A stretch of 64,000 nucleotides of DNA from the NCBI GenBank assembly GCA_963719885.1, contig CAVRDP010000033.1:1-64000 (forward strand). Direction: 5' to 3'. Shown here piece after piece: positions 19,248-28,723 of this stretch. Under the pieces are notes generated by a model that saw only the letters and a list, made by a program, of their open reading frames with translations, ran no database searches and was not told the origin of the DNA. Both the position numbers and the translations under genes were made by a program. The stretch's first letter is position 1. Every line of letters starts with the position of its first letter. The DNA comes from JANXQG01 sp963719885. GTDB taxonomy: Bacteria > Planctomycetota > Planctomycetia > Pirellulales > Thermoguttaceae.

Positions 19248-19493
19248 GTGCTGCGAAAAATAAGAGCGATCTATCGCAACGGCTGTTTCGTGCCACAGAC
19301 GCCTTGCCATCTTCGCGAAGGATCGGAGGTGGAAATTACGGTACAAGGCCCCATCGTAATTCCAGCCGAAATCACGGATCCCGAGGAGAAGAAGCGGCAC
19401 ATGAAAGAGGTCGTCGCGAGGATGCAACAAAACCCTATCCCTCTCAACGCGCCACGCTTCACGCGGGAAGAGTTGCACGAAGCGCCGTTGATA
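19248..19493 (+). pseudogene. Second DUF104-like antitoxin whose toxin has been lost
   Basis: GTG 19248 follows GAAGGAGGG with ideal spacing. Residues 1-79 align along their whole length with the antitoxin at 18575 (for example '...RNGCFVPQTPC', 'ITDPEEKKR', 'NAPRFTREELHE'). After that the DNA still resembles the beginning of a PIN gene (GCCGTTGATACT against GCCGTTGACACC at 18808-18819), then homology stops at about 19493, 2-3 bp before the end of the opposing nuclease gene at 19496. The frame runs on antisense to that gene up to 19742, giving a meaningless tail. So this is an orphan antitoxin with a deletion junction. It may still bind the neighbouring toxin. Confidence 0.65.
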
Positions 19494-19495
19494 CT

Positions 19496-20497
19496 TCACC
19501 TGCCATTGATTTTCTTGATCTTCTTCGTTGCGTCCAAACACTCACCAACGAAGTCTTCAAGGCGATCCATTTGCCCCCTTCGGTCAAGCGCAAAGAACGT
19601 CGATCCAAGTTCCAGATTATGGGCCCAAATCAGCCCACCCTCACCGTCTGCTTCCACCTTCCCGAAGTCTACTCGTTGCATGGCGTCCTTTCCAACGGGG
19701 AATTCCCAGGTCTGGAAGCCAAGCAATGTGGGTTCTTCATAATCGATACCAACGAAGAACTGTTTGTCGTCCACGTAGAACCCAATGTGATCGCGATCAT
19801 CGGAGAACTTTGCACTGTCGGCCTTGGCGTTGATCGCTTCTTCCAGCATCCTTAAGATGTTTCTCAACGATTTCATCCCTGCAGCCAACTCCGGTCCGGC
19901 TTTTTCCATGGCAATGTTCCTTATTTTCAGAAACTCGACGAACTGTCTCGTCAAGAAGTAACTTTCGGTATTCGTGATCGCCGTCTTTTCCCAGTCGGTC
20001 AACCAGTCCTCCAACCAGTCTGCAATCTGAAACCAACGACAGAAAACGTCGGGTTCCTCATCACCAGCGGGAATCTCGGCTGGGTAGCGCGTCAACAGCA
20101 CTAGAGCCAGAGCGTTCTTCGGAAGCCCGCTGTTGGTCAAATCCTTCCGGTATCGTTTTAGTTGCCCCTCACGCACGTTGGATTGCGATTTTGCTTCCAC
20201 GAAGGCCCTGAATTGCCCCTCGATGGCTATTTCTATGTCGGGCCTTCCTTTTTCGGTAGTCACTTGGGTCGTAATGGTCAACTTTTCCCGAATACACTCG
20301 GCCTCAATCTTGAGTCGGTTACCTTCGAGTGTTCCTGTAAGTCTGCGCAGAATGTCAACCGCCGCCTGCGGCTCATTGTCCCGGAGATGCCGCAAAAGAT
20401 GTGCGAAGGCTTCCGTGAGGAAGTTCTCGTCCTGGCGAGCAGCCAACTTGTGAAGCTGGGCCAGAAGGTTTTTGTCTTGATCGTACATCAAGGGCAT
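19496..20497 (-). CDS. PD-(D/E)XK nuclease superfamily protein
   Basis: 333 residues. 'GRPDIEIAIEGQFRAFVEAKSQS' carries the D-(X)n-E-x-K core of the PD-(D/E)XK superfamily, followed by 'LKRYRKDL' and a helical region. The upstream part ('ENFLTEAFAHLLRHL') resembles the beginning of the PD-(D/E)XK proteins found in defence and unknown accessory loci. No methyltransferase or other partner is seen next to it. Its 3' end sits exactly where the second toxin gene was lost, suggesting it arrived with a rearrangement. A defence role is possible but not shown. Confidence 0.7.
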   Translation of the reverse strand: MPLMYDQDKNLLAQLHKLAARQDENFLTEAFAHLLRHLRDNEPQAAVDILRRLTGTLEGNRLKIEAECIREKLTITTQVTTEKGRPDIEIAIEGQFRAFVEAKSQSNVREGQLKRYRKDLTNSGLPKNALALVLLTRYPAEIPAGDEEPDVFCRWFQIADWLEDWLTDWEKTAITNTESYFLTRQFVEFLKIRNIAMEKAGPELAAGMKSLRNILRMLEEAINAKADSAKFSDDRDHIGFYVDDKQFFVGIDYEEPTLLGFQTWEFPVGKDAMQRVDFGKVEADGEGGLIWAHNLELGSTFFALDRRGQMDRLEDFVGECLDATKKIKKINGR

Positions 20498-20627
20498 TCC
20501 TTTCGCGCGCTTGATCTGGGTATCTTGCGCCAGACCAGGGCAAGTCGATCGTAGTTCCCGGCCGGGCGTGAGGGGTACTTGGTTCTGCGTACCGGCCGTT
20601 CATTCTCTACGCCACCCCCGGTCGCTG

Positions 20628-20873
20628 TCAAGCACCCCTCTGCCCCAATCGTCCTTCCAGAATCCCGATCACGGAAAGGTCCTCGTCCAAGTCCGGCCAA
20701 TGCAGCCCCGTGCCGTTGCAAATGATTTCGATATGGTTCAGTTGCTCCGGAGTCGCTCCCCGCAAGCGCCGATTCAATTGGGCCGGAAAACGGATTTCGC
20801 AACTATCCTTCAGACGCACACATACGGAAACATTATCCGCAAAGGCTTCCACGGCCAGCACGGAATACTTCAT
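20628..20873 (-). CDS. DUF2442-family protein
   Basis: 81 residues. The pattern 'RFPAQLNRRLRGATPEQLNHIEII', 'GTGLHWPDLDEDLSV' and 'GIL' is that of DUF2442 proteins, small proteins often next to toxin-antitoxin or DUF4160 genes. No DUF4160 partner is visible. The gene ends 131 bp before the PD-(D/E)XK gene's start on the same strand and begins 11 bp after the end of ilvD. Confidence 0.75.
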   Translation of the reverse strand: MKYSVLAVEAFADNVSVCVRLKDSCEIRFPAQLNRRLRGATPEQLNHIEIICNGTGLHWPDLDEDLSVIGILEGRLGQRGA

Positions 20874-20883
20874 TCGTCATTCC

Positions 20884-22764
20884 CTACTTCCACTTGAGAA
20901 CCGCCCCCATATCCGCGCTGGTAGCCATCGCCGCATATCGGGCCAGCCAACCGGTCGTGTACCGCGGCGGCAGCGGCTTGAACGCGGCAGCCCGCGCGGC
21001 CAACTCCTCGTCGCTCAAGCGCACCGAAAGCGAGTGCGCATGGATATCGATATCAACGATATCACCGTTCTTCAACAACCCGATCGGCCCGCCGACAGCC
21101 GCCTCCGGACTAATGTGGCAGACGCACGCCCCCGCCGTGCCGCCGGAGAAGCGGCCGTCGGTGATCAAGGCCACGCTGTCGCCCAGCCCAACGCCCTTGA
21201 TGGCCGTCGTGGGCGCTAGCATCTCCTGCATGCCCGGCCCGCCGCGAGGACCTTCGTAGCGGATCACGACAACGTCGCCCGCCTTGACCCGGCCGTTGAC
21301 GATCCCCTCGTAGGCCGCAGTTTCCGATTCGAAAACCACCGCCGGACCACTATACTGCAACATGTCCTTCTTCACGCCCGCGGTCTTTACCACGGCACCC
21401 CGCGGGGCTAGGTTCCCGAAAAGAATGGCCAGCCCGCCTTCGTCGCTATAGGCGTTCTCCACCTCGCGGACGCAATCGTACGGATCGAAACCGAGTTGCT
21501 CCTTCGTCAGATCGCGGACCGTAGCCGCCCGGCGATCGACGACCATGCCCTGAGGCGTCCGCCGTCCGCCGGGCGTGACCGCGGCCAACTCGAGGGCCTG
21601 CTCCAACACGCCACCGGCGCGGATGTCGTATTCGTCGATGTTCTCACCCAACGTCTTGCCGCTGACCGTGGGGCAGTCGAGGTGCATCAGGTCCGGCCGG
21701 CCACGGCGGACCGCGCCGAGGATCGTATGCACGCCGCCCGAGTTGTGCACGTTCTCCACGTGATAGGAACTGCTGGGCGCGACTTTGCAGACGTTCGGCG
21801 TCCGGCGGCTCAAGGTGTTGATCCGCTCGATGCTGTAGGGCACGCCCGCCTCCTGGGCCAGGGCCAGAATGTGCAGCACCGTGTTCGTGCTCCCGCCCAT
21901 GGCCATGTCGAGAATCATCGAGTTGTCGATCGATTCGGCGGTCACGATCTCCAGCGGCAACAACCCATGGCCGGGGCCGAGGCGGTCGAATTCCTTGACC
22001 ATCTCCACGATCCGCCGGGCTGCCGCCTGAAAGAGCACCTTGCGGTCGTTGGCCGTGGCCAACAAAGTCCCGTTGGTCGGCAGGGCCATGCCCAGGGCCT
22101 CGCAAAGGCAGTTCATGCTGTTGGCCGTGAACATGCCGGAGCAGGAGCCGCACGTCGGGCAGGCGGCCTTCTCCAGGGCCAGCAACTCTGCGGCCGACAG
22201 CTTGTCGTTTTGCTTGGCCGCCGCGCCGATGAAGACGTCGATCAGGTCGACCGTCTTGCCCTCGGCCGTCTTGCCGGCCTCCATCGGGCCACCGCTGACG
22301 AAAATCGTGGGGATATTGCAGCGCATGGCCCCCATGAGCATGCCGGGCACGATCTTGTCGCAATTGGGAATGCAGACCATGCCGTCGAAGCAGTGGGCCT
22401 GCACCATCGTCTCCACGGCGTCGGCAATGATCTCGCGGCTGGGCAGAGAATATTTCATGCCCGCGTGTCCCATGGCAATGCCGTCGTCGACGCCGATCGT
22501 GTTGAAAACGAACGGCACGCCACCGGCAGCGCGGATGCACTCCTTGACGTAGATGCCCACCTTGTCCAGGTGGACGTGGCCGGGAATGATGTCGGTGTAG
22601 CTATTGCAAACGGCGATGAACGGCTTTCGGAAATCGTCGTCGCTCACGCCGGTGGCGCGGAGCAGGCTGCGGTGCGGTGCGCGGGAATCGCCTAGTTTGA
22701 TGATGTCGGAACGCATTATTGTGGAATACCCGAGGATCTTGTGCGGAAAAACGGAACATTTCAT
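20884..22764 (-). CDS. ilvD: Dihydroxy-acid dehydratase
   Basis: It dehydrates 2,3-dihydroxy-isovalerate and -methylvalerate in valine and isoleucine synthesis, using an Fe-S cluster. Landmarks: 'RAPHRSLLRATGV', 'CNSYTDIIPGHVHLD', 'CDKIVPGMLMGAMR', cluster Cys in 'CPTCGSCSGMFTANSMNCL', 'MGGSTNTVLHILA' and 'ITDGRFSGGTAGACVCHISPEAA'. I use ATG 22764 because GGGAGGGGG lies 6 bp before it, giving 626 residues. ATG 22716 ('MRSDIIKLGD') fits homologues better but has a weak site, so the first 16 residues are uncertain. Divergent from the HAD gene at 22875. Confidence 0.95.
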   Translation of the reverse strand: MKCSVFPHKILGYSTIMRSDIIKLGDSRAPHRSLLRATGVSDDDFRKPFIAVCNSYTDIIPGHVHLDKVGIYVKECIRAAGGVPFVFNTIGVDDGIAMGHAGMKYSLPSREIIADAVETMVQAHCFDGMVCIPNCDKIVPGMLMGAMRCNIPTIFVSGGPMEAGKTAEGKTVDLIDVFIGAAAKQNDKLSAAELLALEKAACPTCGSCSGMFTANSMNCLCEALGMALPTNGTLLATANDRKVLFQAAARRIVEMVKEFDRLGPGHGLLPLEIVTAESIDNSMILDMAMGGSTNTVLHILALAQEAGVPYSIERINTLSRRTPNVCKVAPSSSYHVENVHNSGGVHTILGAVRRGRPDLMHLDCPTVSGKTLGENIDEYDIRAGGVLEQALELAAVTPGGRRTPQGMVVDRRAATVRDLTKEQLGFDPYDCVREVENAYSDEGGLAILFGNLAPRGAVVKTAGVKKDMLQYSGPAVVFESETAAYEGIVNGRVKAGDVVVIRYEGPRGGPGMQEMLAPTTAIKGVGLGDSVALITDGRFSGGTAGACVCHISPEAAVGGPIGLLKNGDIVDIDIHAHSLSVRLSDEELAARAAAFKPLPPRYTTGWLARYAAMATSADMGAVLKWK

Positions 22765-22874
22765 TGTAATCCCCCTCCCGGCGAATGGGTAGGGGGCGAT
22801 TGCAGCCGCGGCCATCACAACCTATCCTAGATAGCAGATATTCGAAAAACTTCCTTCCCCGCCGATTCGCCTCC

Positions 22875-23489
22875 ATGACACCGAAATTCATTTACTTCGA
22901 CCTGGGCAAGGTGCTCATCGATTTCAGCTTCGAGCAGATGTGTCGCCAGATGGGCGAGACGGCCCGGATCGAACCCCGGCAGGTAAAGGCCGTCCTGGCG
23001 GCGGGCTTACAGGCGGCCTACGAAATCGGAAGGCTCGACAGCCGCGCGGCCCACGAGGTCTTTTGCCGCCAGACCGGCACGCGGCCCGACTACGAAGCGT
23101 TTTCACTGGCCTGCAACGACATTTTTACTCCGATCGACAGCATGCTGCCGGTAGTCGTACAGCTTTACCAGGCCGGTCACCGCCTGGGCGTTCTTTCCAA
23201 CACGTGCGAAGGCCATTGGAACCATTGCCTGCGGCGCTACACCATGCTTCGCGAGCTTTTTTCGGTCTACGCGTTGAGCTTTGAGATCGGCGCCGTGAAG
23301 CCGGATGCCGCCATCTTCCGCAAGGCGGCCGAGTTGGCCGGCTGCCAGCCCGATGAGATTTTTTATGCGGACGACATCCCGGGACACGTGGCCGGCGCGC
23401 GAAGCGTGGGCTTTGATGCGGTCGTTTACACGTCGACGCCGGAGTTGGTGACGGAGTTGAGGAAACGGGGAGTCGAATTCAACTATTGA
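22875..23489 (+). CDS. HAD-superfamily hydrolase
   Basis: 204 residues. 'IYFDLGKVLIDF' is motif I of the YihX/epoxide-hydrolase-like HAD branch (nucleophile Asp; the second Asp of DxD is Gly-Lys as in this branch). Motif II is 'LGVLSNT', the Lys motif is 'AVKPDAAIF' and motif IV is 'IFYADDIPGHVAGARSVG'. Likely a phosphatase on a small phosphorylated metabolite. ATG 22875 begins the conserved block. The 110 bp shared with ilvD would hold both promoters. Confidence 0.87.
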   Translation: MTPKFIYFDLGKVLIDFSFEQMCRQMGETARIEPRQVKAVLAAGLQAAYEIGRLDSRAAHEVFCRQTGTRPDYEAFSLACNDIFTPIDSMLPVVVQLYQAGHRLGVLSNTCEGHWNHCLRRYTMLRELFSVYALSFEIGAVKPDAAIFRKAAELAGCQPDEIFYADDIPGHVAGARSVGFDAVVYTSTPELVTELRKRGVEFNY

Positions 23490-23577
23490 GGCCGCCATTC
23501 GGACCCATGAACCAGGCACTGCTCGCATGGGCCATGCGTCCTTGCTTCCACCAGCCGGCGGAGGTTCGAGCCCACAT

Positions 23578-24369
23578 CTATAACCCCAGTACGTCGCTCA
23601 TCCCGTACAATCCCGCCGGTTTGCCGGCGAGAAACTTGGCGGCGGCCAAGGCCCCTTGTGCATAGCAGTCGCGATTGCTTGCCCGTACGGTCAACTCCAG
23701 CGTCTCGCCGAGCATGGCGAAGACGATCGTATGCTCGCCCGGGTTGTCGCCGACACGAATGGCATGGAAGCCGATCTCGTGATGCGGCCGCTTGCCCGGC
23801 CGACCGCTGCGGCCGTGGACGTGCCGGGTCTGCCCCATCTGCTTGGCAATGATCTCGCCGAACTTCAAGGCCGTGCCGCTGGGCGAGTCCTCCTTGAAAC
23901 GATGATGCCGTTCGAGGATCTCAACGTCGGCGTCCTTGTCGGCCAGGACTTTGCCGGCCAGCTCGCAGAGCTTCATCGCCAGGTTCACGGCCATGCTCAT
24001 GCTTGGCGACCAGAGCAGCGGAATCTTTTTCGCCGCAGCGTGGATATGTTCAACAACTTCCGGACTGAAGCCCGTCGTCGCCAGCACTAGGGGCAATTTC
24101 TTCACCCGGCACGTTTCAATGATGACTTCGGCCGCTGCGGGAACCGAGAAATCGACGACCACGTCGACCGGCACGAGCAGCTCGGCCGCCAACGGCACGC
24201 CCAAGGCCCCGGCGCCGGCGATGATGCCGGCGTCGTCGCCCAGCAGTGCGTTGTCGGGTGACTCCAAGGCGGCGGCCACCGTTAATTGCGGATCGGCTGC
24301 GCCCAAGGCGACCAGGCGGCGGCCCATGCGGCCGGCGGCGCCGTGAATGGCGAGGCGAATTGTGGGCAT
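23578..24369 (-). CDS. dapB: 4-hydroxy-tetrahydrodipicolinate reductase
   Basis: 263 residues. Catalyses the NAD(P)H-dependent step after DapA in lysine and diaminopimelate synthesis. Landmarks: 'LAIHGAAGRMGRRLV' (nucleotide binding), 'VVVDFSVPAAAE', 'LATTGF', 'SPSMSMAVNLAMKLCELA', catalytic 'ILERHHRFKEDSPSGTAL' and 'GDNPGEHTIVF'. The family's 'HHxxKxDAPSGTA' is here 'HHRFKEDSPSGTA', an ordinary variant. Same strand as thrC upstream, separated by a short palindromic stretch; both belong to aspartate-family amino acid synthesis. Confidence 0.95.
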   Translation of the reverse strand: MPTIRLAIHGAAGRMGRRLVALGAADPQLTVAAALESPDNALLGDDAGIIAGAGALGVPLAAELLVPVDVVVDFSVPAAAEVIIETCRVKKLPLVLATTGFSPEVVEHIHAAAKKIPLLWSPSMSMAVNLAMKLCELAGKVLADKDADVEILERHHRFKEDSPSGTALKFGEIIAKQMGQTRHVHGRSGRPGKRPHHEIGFHAIRVGDNPGEHTIVFAMLGETLELTVRASNRDCYAQGALAAAKFLAGKPAGLYGMSDVLGL

Positions 24370-24394
24370 TGTCTTGTGGCAATCCTTTCGTCTC

Positions 24395-24446
24395 TTGGTT
24401 GGGTCTTAGTTCTTAGTTCTTGGTCCTAAGAGCTAAGACCTAAGTC

Positions 24447-24452
<6 letters not shown>
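24395..24452. repeat. Interrupted palindrome at the thrC 3' end
   Basis: GGGTCTTAGTTCTTAG ... CTAAGACCTAAGTCC TAAGACC: several copies of CTTAG/CTAAG in inverted order. Its outer edge supplies the last sense codons and the TAG stop of thrC (minus strand, 24447-24449). Different from the GTAG families. Confidence 0.65.
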
Positions 24453-25844
<1,392 letters not shown>

Positions 25845-25858
25845 TTAGTTATCCTTTC

Positions 25859-25883
25859 GTAGCGTAGGCATCCTGCCTGCGTC
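25859..25883. repeat. REP-like hairpin, family C, copy 2
   Basis: GTAGCGTAGGC-ATCCT-GCCTGCGTC. It lies 14 bp upstream of the putative thrC start. Confidence 0.85.
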
Positions 25884-26115
25884 TTGGCTTATCAAGAAAG
25901 GATAACGCAGAGATCGGCTTTCATCCAGGGGAAGCCCCCCGTAGTGGTAGGTTTGGCGTTGTCCGGTTCTCCGATTTCCCTCCTAAAATCATTGCCATGC
26001 GACGCGTTACCCCAGTTTGACAAGATTTTGCCGGCGATTTACAATAACAAGTCTCGGATGGTGTGAATTGCCACTAGGTTGCTCATCGCAAAGTTTCCAT
26101 TTATATGAGGGATCG

Positions 26116-26487
26116 ATGAATCGAGTTGAATTGCAAGCATACAAGGATCAGCTACTGGTTTTGCGGGCACGGATCACCGGGGATGTGAATCAACTTCAAG
26201 AGCACTCACTGAGGAAAAGCCGGTCGGAAGCCAATGGCGACCTTTCCAGCATGCCGATCCACATGGCCGATATCGGCAGCGACAACTACGAACAGGAGTT
26301 TTCGCTGAGTCTGATGGAAAATGGAGGCGCCACGCTGGACAAGATCCAGGCGTCGCTGGATCGGATCGAAGAGGTTACCTACGGGGCCTGCGAGGAATGC
26401 GGGGCGAAGATTCCCAAGACCCGGCTGAACGCCATTCCGTATGCGACTTTGTGCGTGAAGTGCGCGTCGCACCAGGAACACAGTTAG
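26116..26487 (+). CDS. DksA/TraR-type zinc-finger protein
   Basis: 123 residues: a coiled-coil N-terminal part ('LQAYKDQLLVLRARITGDVNQLQEH'), the central 'LSSMPIHMADIGSDNYEQEFSL' region, and the C-terminal four-Cys finger 'CEECGAKIPKTRLNAIPYATLCVKC'. DksA-like proteins act on RNA polymerase through the secondary channel; the tip Asp pair is replaced here by 'MADIGSDN', so a DksA-like role is likely but a general TraR/YocK-like role remains possible. GAGG precedes ATG 26116. It lies 19 bp before lspA, so it is probably the first gene of a three-gene unit with lspA and hisN. Confidence 0.87.
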   Translation: MNRVELQAYKDQLLVLRARITGDVNQLQEHSLRKSRSEANGDLSSMPIHMADIGSDNYEQEFSLSLMENGGATLDKIQASLDRIEEVTYGACEECGAKIPKTRLNAIPYATLCVKCASHQEHS

Positions 26488-26506
26488 GCCGGCTAGAGGA
26501 ACCGCC

Positions 26507-27073
26507 ATGAGGGCAGTTCCCCTCAATCGATTTTGGGTTTTCCTTTTGATCGCCGGTGGCGGCTTCGCTGTCGATCTGGCCACGAAGCATTGGATCTTCG
26601 CCTGGCTCGGCATGCCGGGTCGCAAGCAGGATCCATTTTGGATTTGGCCCCATGTCTTTGGCTTTCAGACCAGCTTGAACGAGGGCGCGTTGTTCGGCAT
26701 GGGGCAGGGGATGGTGTGGCTCTTCGCCTTGCTGTCCGTCGGCGCCGCGGTGGCTATCTGCTGGTGGCTCTTCGTTGCCGGGGCCGCTCGGCAATGGGTG
26801 CTGACCGTGGCCCTGTCGGGGATCATGGCGGGAATTTTGGGAAATCTCTACGACCGCGTGGGCCTGCCGGGGCTGAAGTGGACCTTTGCCAACAATTTGC
26901 ACAAGTTCGGCGATCCGGTCTTTGCCGTTCGCGACTGGATTCTCGTGATGTTTGGAAAATGGCCCTGGCCGAACTTCAATATTGCGGATAGCCTATTGGT
27001 CTGTGGCGCGCTGCTTTTGGCATGGCACGCCTTCTTCCAGCAAGAGCCGAAAGACAGCAGCACGGCAGTATGA
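26507..27073 (+). CDS. lspA: Lipoprotein signal peptidase (signal peptidase II)
   Basis: 188 residues, four membrane helices. It cleaves prolipoproteins after diacylglyceryl transfer at the cytoplasmic membrane. The two catalytic Asp are in 'GNLYDRVGLPG' and 'NFNIADSLLV'; other landmarks are 'DLATKHWIF' and 'LNEGALFGMGQG'. It is somewhat longer than the E. coli enzyme (164) because of a loop ('HKFGDPVFAVRDWILVMFGKW' region), a trait seen in planctomycete homologues. Its TGA overlaps the ATG of hisN (ATGA). Confidence 0.92.
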   Translation: MRAVPLNRFWVFLLIAGGGFAVDLATKHWIFAWLGMPGRKQDPFWIWPHVFGFQTSLNEGALFGMGQGMVWLFALLSVGAAVAICWWLFVAGAARQWVLTVALSGIMAGILGNLYDRVGLPGLKWTFANNLHKFGDPVFAVRDWILVMFGKWPWPNFNIADSLLVCGALLLAWHAFFQQEPKDSSTAV

Positions 27074-27867
27074 GTCTTGATCCCAACGAGATGACGTCGC
27101 GATTGGTCCTGGCCCTGCAAATCGCCCGCGAGGCCGGGAAGATCACGCTGGAGTATTTCCGCCGCGAAGACCTGGAAGTGGAACGCAAGGGCGACGATTC
27201 GCCGGTGACGGCGGCCGATCGTCTCGCGGAAGAGCATCTTCGCAATCGCATTGCCGAGGCCTTTGCCCACGATGCGGTCGTGGGCGAAGAACTGACCGAC
27301 CGCCCCGGCAACAGCCCGTTCCGCTGGATCGTCGATCCGATCGACGGCACGAAGTCCTTCATCCATGGGGTGCCGCTGTACGGCACGCTGATCGGCATCG
27401 AGCACGAAGGCGAGCCGGTGGCCGGCGTGATTCACATCCCGGCCTTGGACGAATGCGTCTATGCCTCGCGCGGGAACGGGGCCTGGTATGTGCAGGGGCA
27501 GAAATCAAAGCGGTCCGCCAAGGTTTCCCGGCAAACTCCGCTCTCGCAAGGCCTGTTCCTCACCAGCGAAGTGGCCACTTTCGACGAGATCGGCCGCCGC
27601 GATGTCTACGACCGGCTGCAATCGACCGCCTGGCTCAGCCGCACCTGGGGCGATTGTTACGGTTACTTGATGGTCGCCACCGGACGGGCCGAAGTGATGG
27701 TCGATCCCGTGGCCGCCGTTTGGGACCTGGCCCCGCTGCTGCCGATCATGACAGAGGCGGGGGGCACGTTTACCGACTGGCAAGGCCGTCGTACGATCCA
27801 TTCCGGACAGGCCATTGCCACCAACGGCTTGGTGCTGGACGAAGTTTTGGCGATGGTGCAGGAATAG
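27070..27867 (+). CDS. hisN: Inositol monophosphatase family enzyme, probably histidinol-phosphatase
   Basis: 265 residues. Metal and phosphate sites are all visible: 'VVGEEL', 'WIVDPIDGTKSFIHGVPLYG' and 'VDPVAAVWDLAPLLPIMTEAGG'. The 'DPIDGTKSFI...GTLIGI' form and 'RTWGDCYGYLMVATGRAE' match the HisN-type histidinol-phosphatases more than inositol phosphatases, so the last-but-one step of histidine synthesis is the best guess. The ATG overlaps the lspA stop by 4 bp, so translation is coupled. The stop codon TAG abuts the GTAG of a half copy of repeat family A. Confidence 0.87.
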   Translation: MSLDPNEMTSRLVLALQIAREAGKITLEYFRREDLEVERKGDDSPVTAADRLAEEHLRNRIAEAFAHDAVVGEELTDRPGNSPFRWIVDPIDGTKSFIHGVPLYGTLIGIEHEGEPVAGVIHIPALDECVYASRGNGAWYVQGQKSKRSAKVSRQTPLSQGLFLTSEVATFDEIGRRDVYDRLQSTAWLSRTWGDCYGYLMVATGRAEVMVDPVAAVWDLAPLLPIMTEAGGTFTDWQGRRTIHSGQAIATNGLVLDEVLAMVQE

Positions 27868-27892
27868 TAGCAGGCACACTCCGTGTGGGCCG
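27867..27892. repeat. REP-like element, family A, half copy
   Basis: GTAGCAGGCACACTCCGTGTG. Its first G is the last base of the hisN stop codon. No right arm follows. Confidence 0.8.
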
Positions 27893-28552
27893 CTAAAAAC
27901 TTCCGGGATTTGGATGGAATTTAATGGAATTCACTGTGCGGTTTTTGTGCCGTGTGCAATTTCCACGGCGCGGCGCAAACAAGAAAAGCGACTTCGAAAA
28001 ATCCTCTGCGCCTAACCGTGCTCACTTTCGTAGATATAGATAGTGGGAGAGATATTGCCGCCACCAAGAACTTCTCCATGAGGAAAAAAAAACGAGAAGT
28101 AGGGTGCATGGAGAGGGCACGATTACGTGTCCCGTACCAGAAACGGTTGCGGATGCCGCGGGTACGAGAGCCGGGCCGTGTCCGGAAACGCAAGTACTTA
28201 CGAGCAAAGCACTTGCGCGACTTGTTGCCGGACACTGTCCGGGAACGTTCCCGGACAAAGGACCGCAAAAACGCCGGGACCGTTGTCGTAAGTTGTTTAC
28301 ACAACATGACTTGCGATCGCAGCGCAGACGCGTTTCCAGGCTGTCCGTCCGCCAGCGTTGCCGGACAAACCCATGCACAGGAGGGGTTTTCGCGGACTTT
28401 CAGCGGCAAGGGGCGCTGCGTCCGCACGATCACCCGGCATGAATGCCGGGCCTATTAGCGGCTAAAGCCGGAAATGGGCGTAAACGCCCATCAGTCACAT
28501 CTCTCCCGAACGAAAACGGGATACAAAACCAAGACACCGCAGTTCGACTTTT
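27893..28552. repeat. Gene-free stretch packed with hairpins
   Basis: No supported gene; open frames are Arg-rich and lack domains. It holds a chain of compact palindromes: an 8-bp GTGTCCGG/CCGGACAC stem enclosing GCAAGT/ACTTGC (28178-28235), a perfect 22-bp palindrome of TGTCCGGGAAC and its inverse (28236-28257), then CCCGGCATGAATGCCGGG (28434-28451), TAGCGGCTAAAGCCG and ATGGGCGTAAACGCCCAT up to about 28495. Confidence 0.7.
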
Positions 28553-28656
28553 TAGCAGTCCACACTCCGTGTGCCGTCCGCTCTGCGGCGCCAGCCGCAG
28601 TTTCTTTTCAGAAACTGTTGGCTTCTGGCGGACGGCACACGGAGTGTGCCTGCTAC
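28553..28656. repeat. REP-like palindrome, family A, copy 4
   Basis: TTAGCAGTCCACACTCCGTGTGCC ... in outline: left arm CACTCCGTGTGCCGTCCG, right arm CGGACGGCACACGGAGTGTG, ending TGCCTGCTAC. It ends 68 bp before the DUF885 gene start. The first base of GTAG is T here. Confidence 0.85.
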
Positions 28657-28723
28657 TTTGGAGGCCGCTGGCGCGGTAAAATGGCCTTTCGATGACTGCC
28701 TTCCGCAGGAAAGGACCTGTCGA

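Noticed and set aside
23550..23577. GGTTCGAGCCC, which looks like a tRNA T-loop
   Set aside because: No acceptor stem, anticodon arm or D arm can be built around it.
27952..28458. 168-codon open frame after hisN
   Set aside because: It translates hairpin repeats into Arg-rich sequence, with no ribosome binding site or domain.
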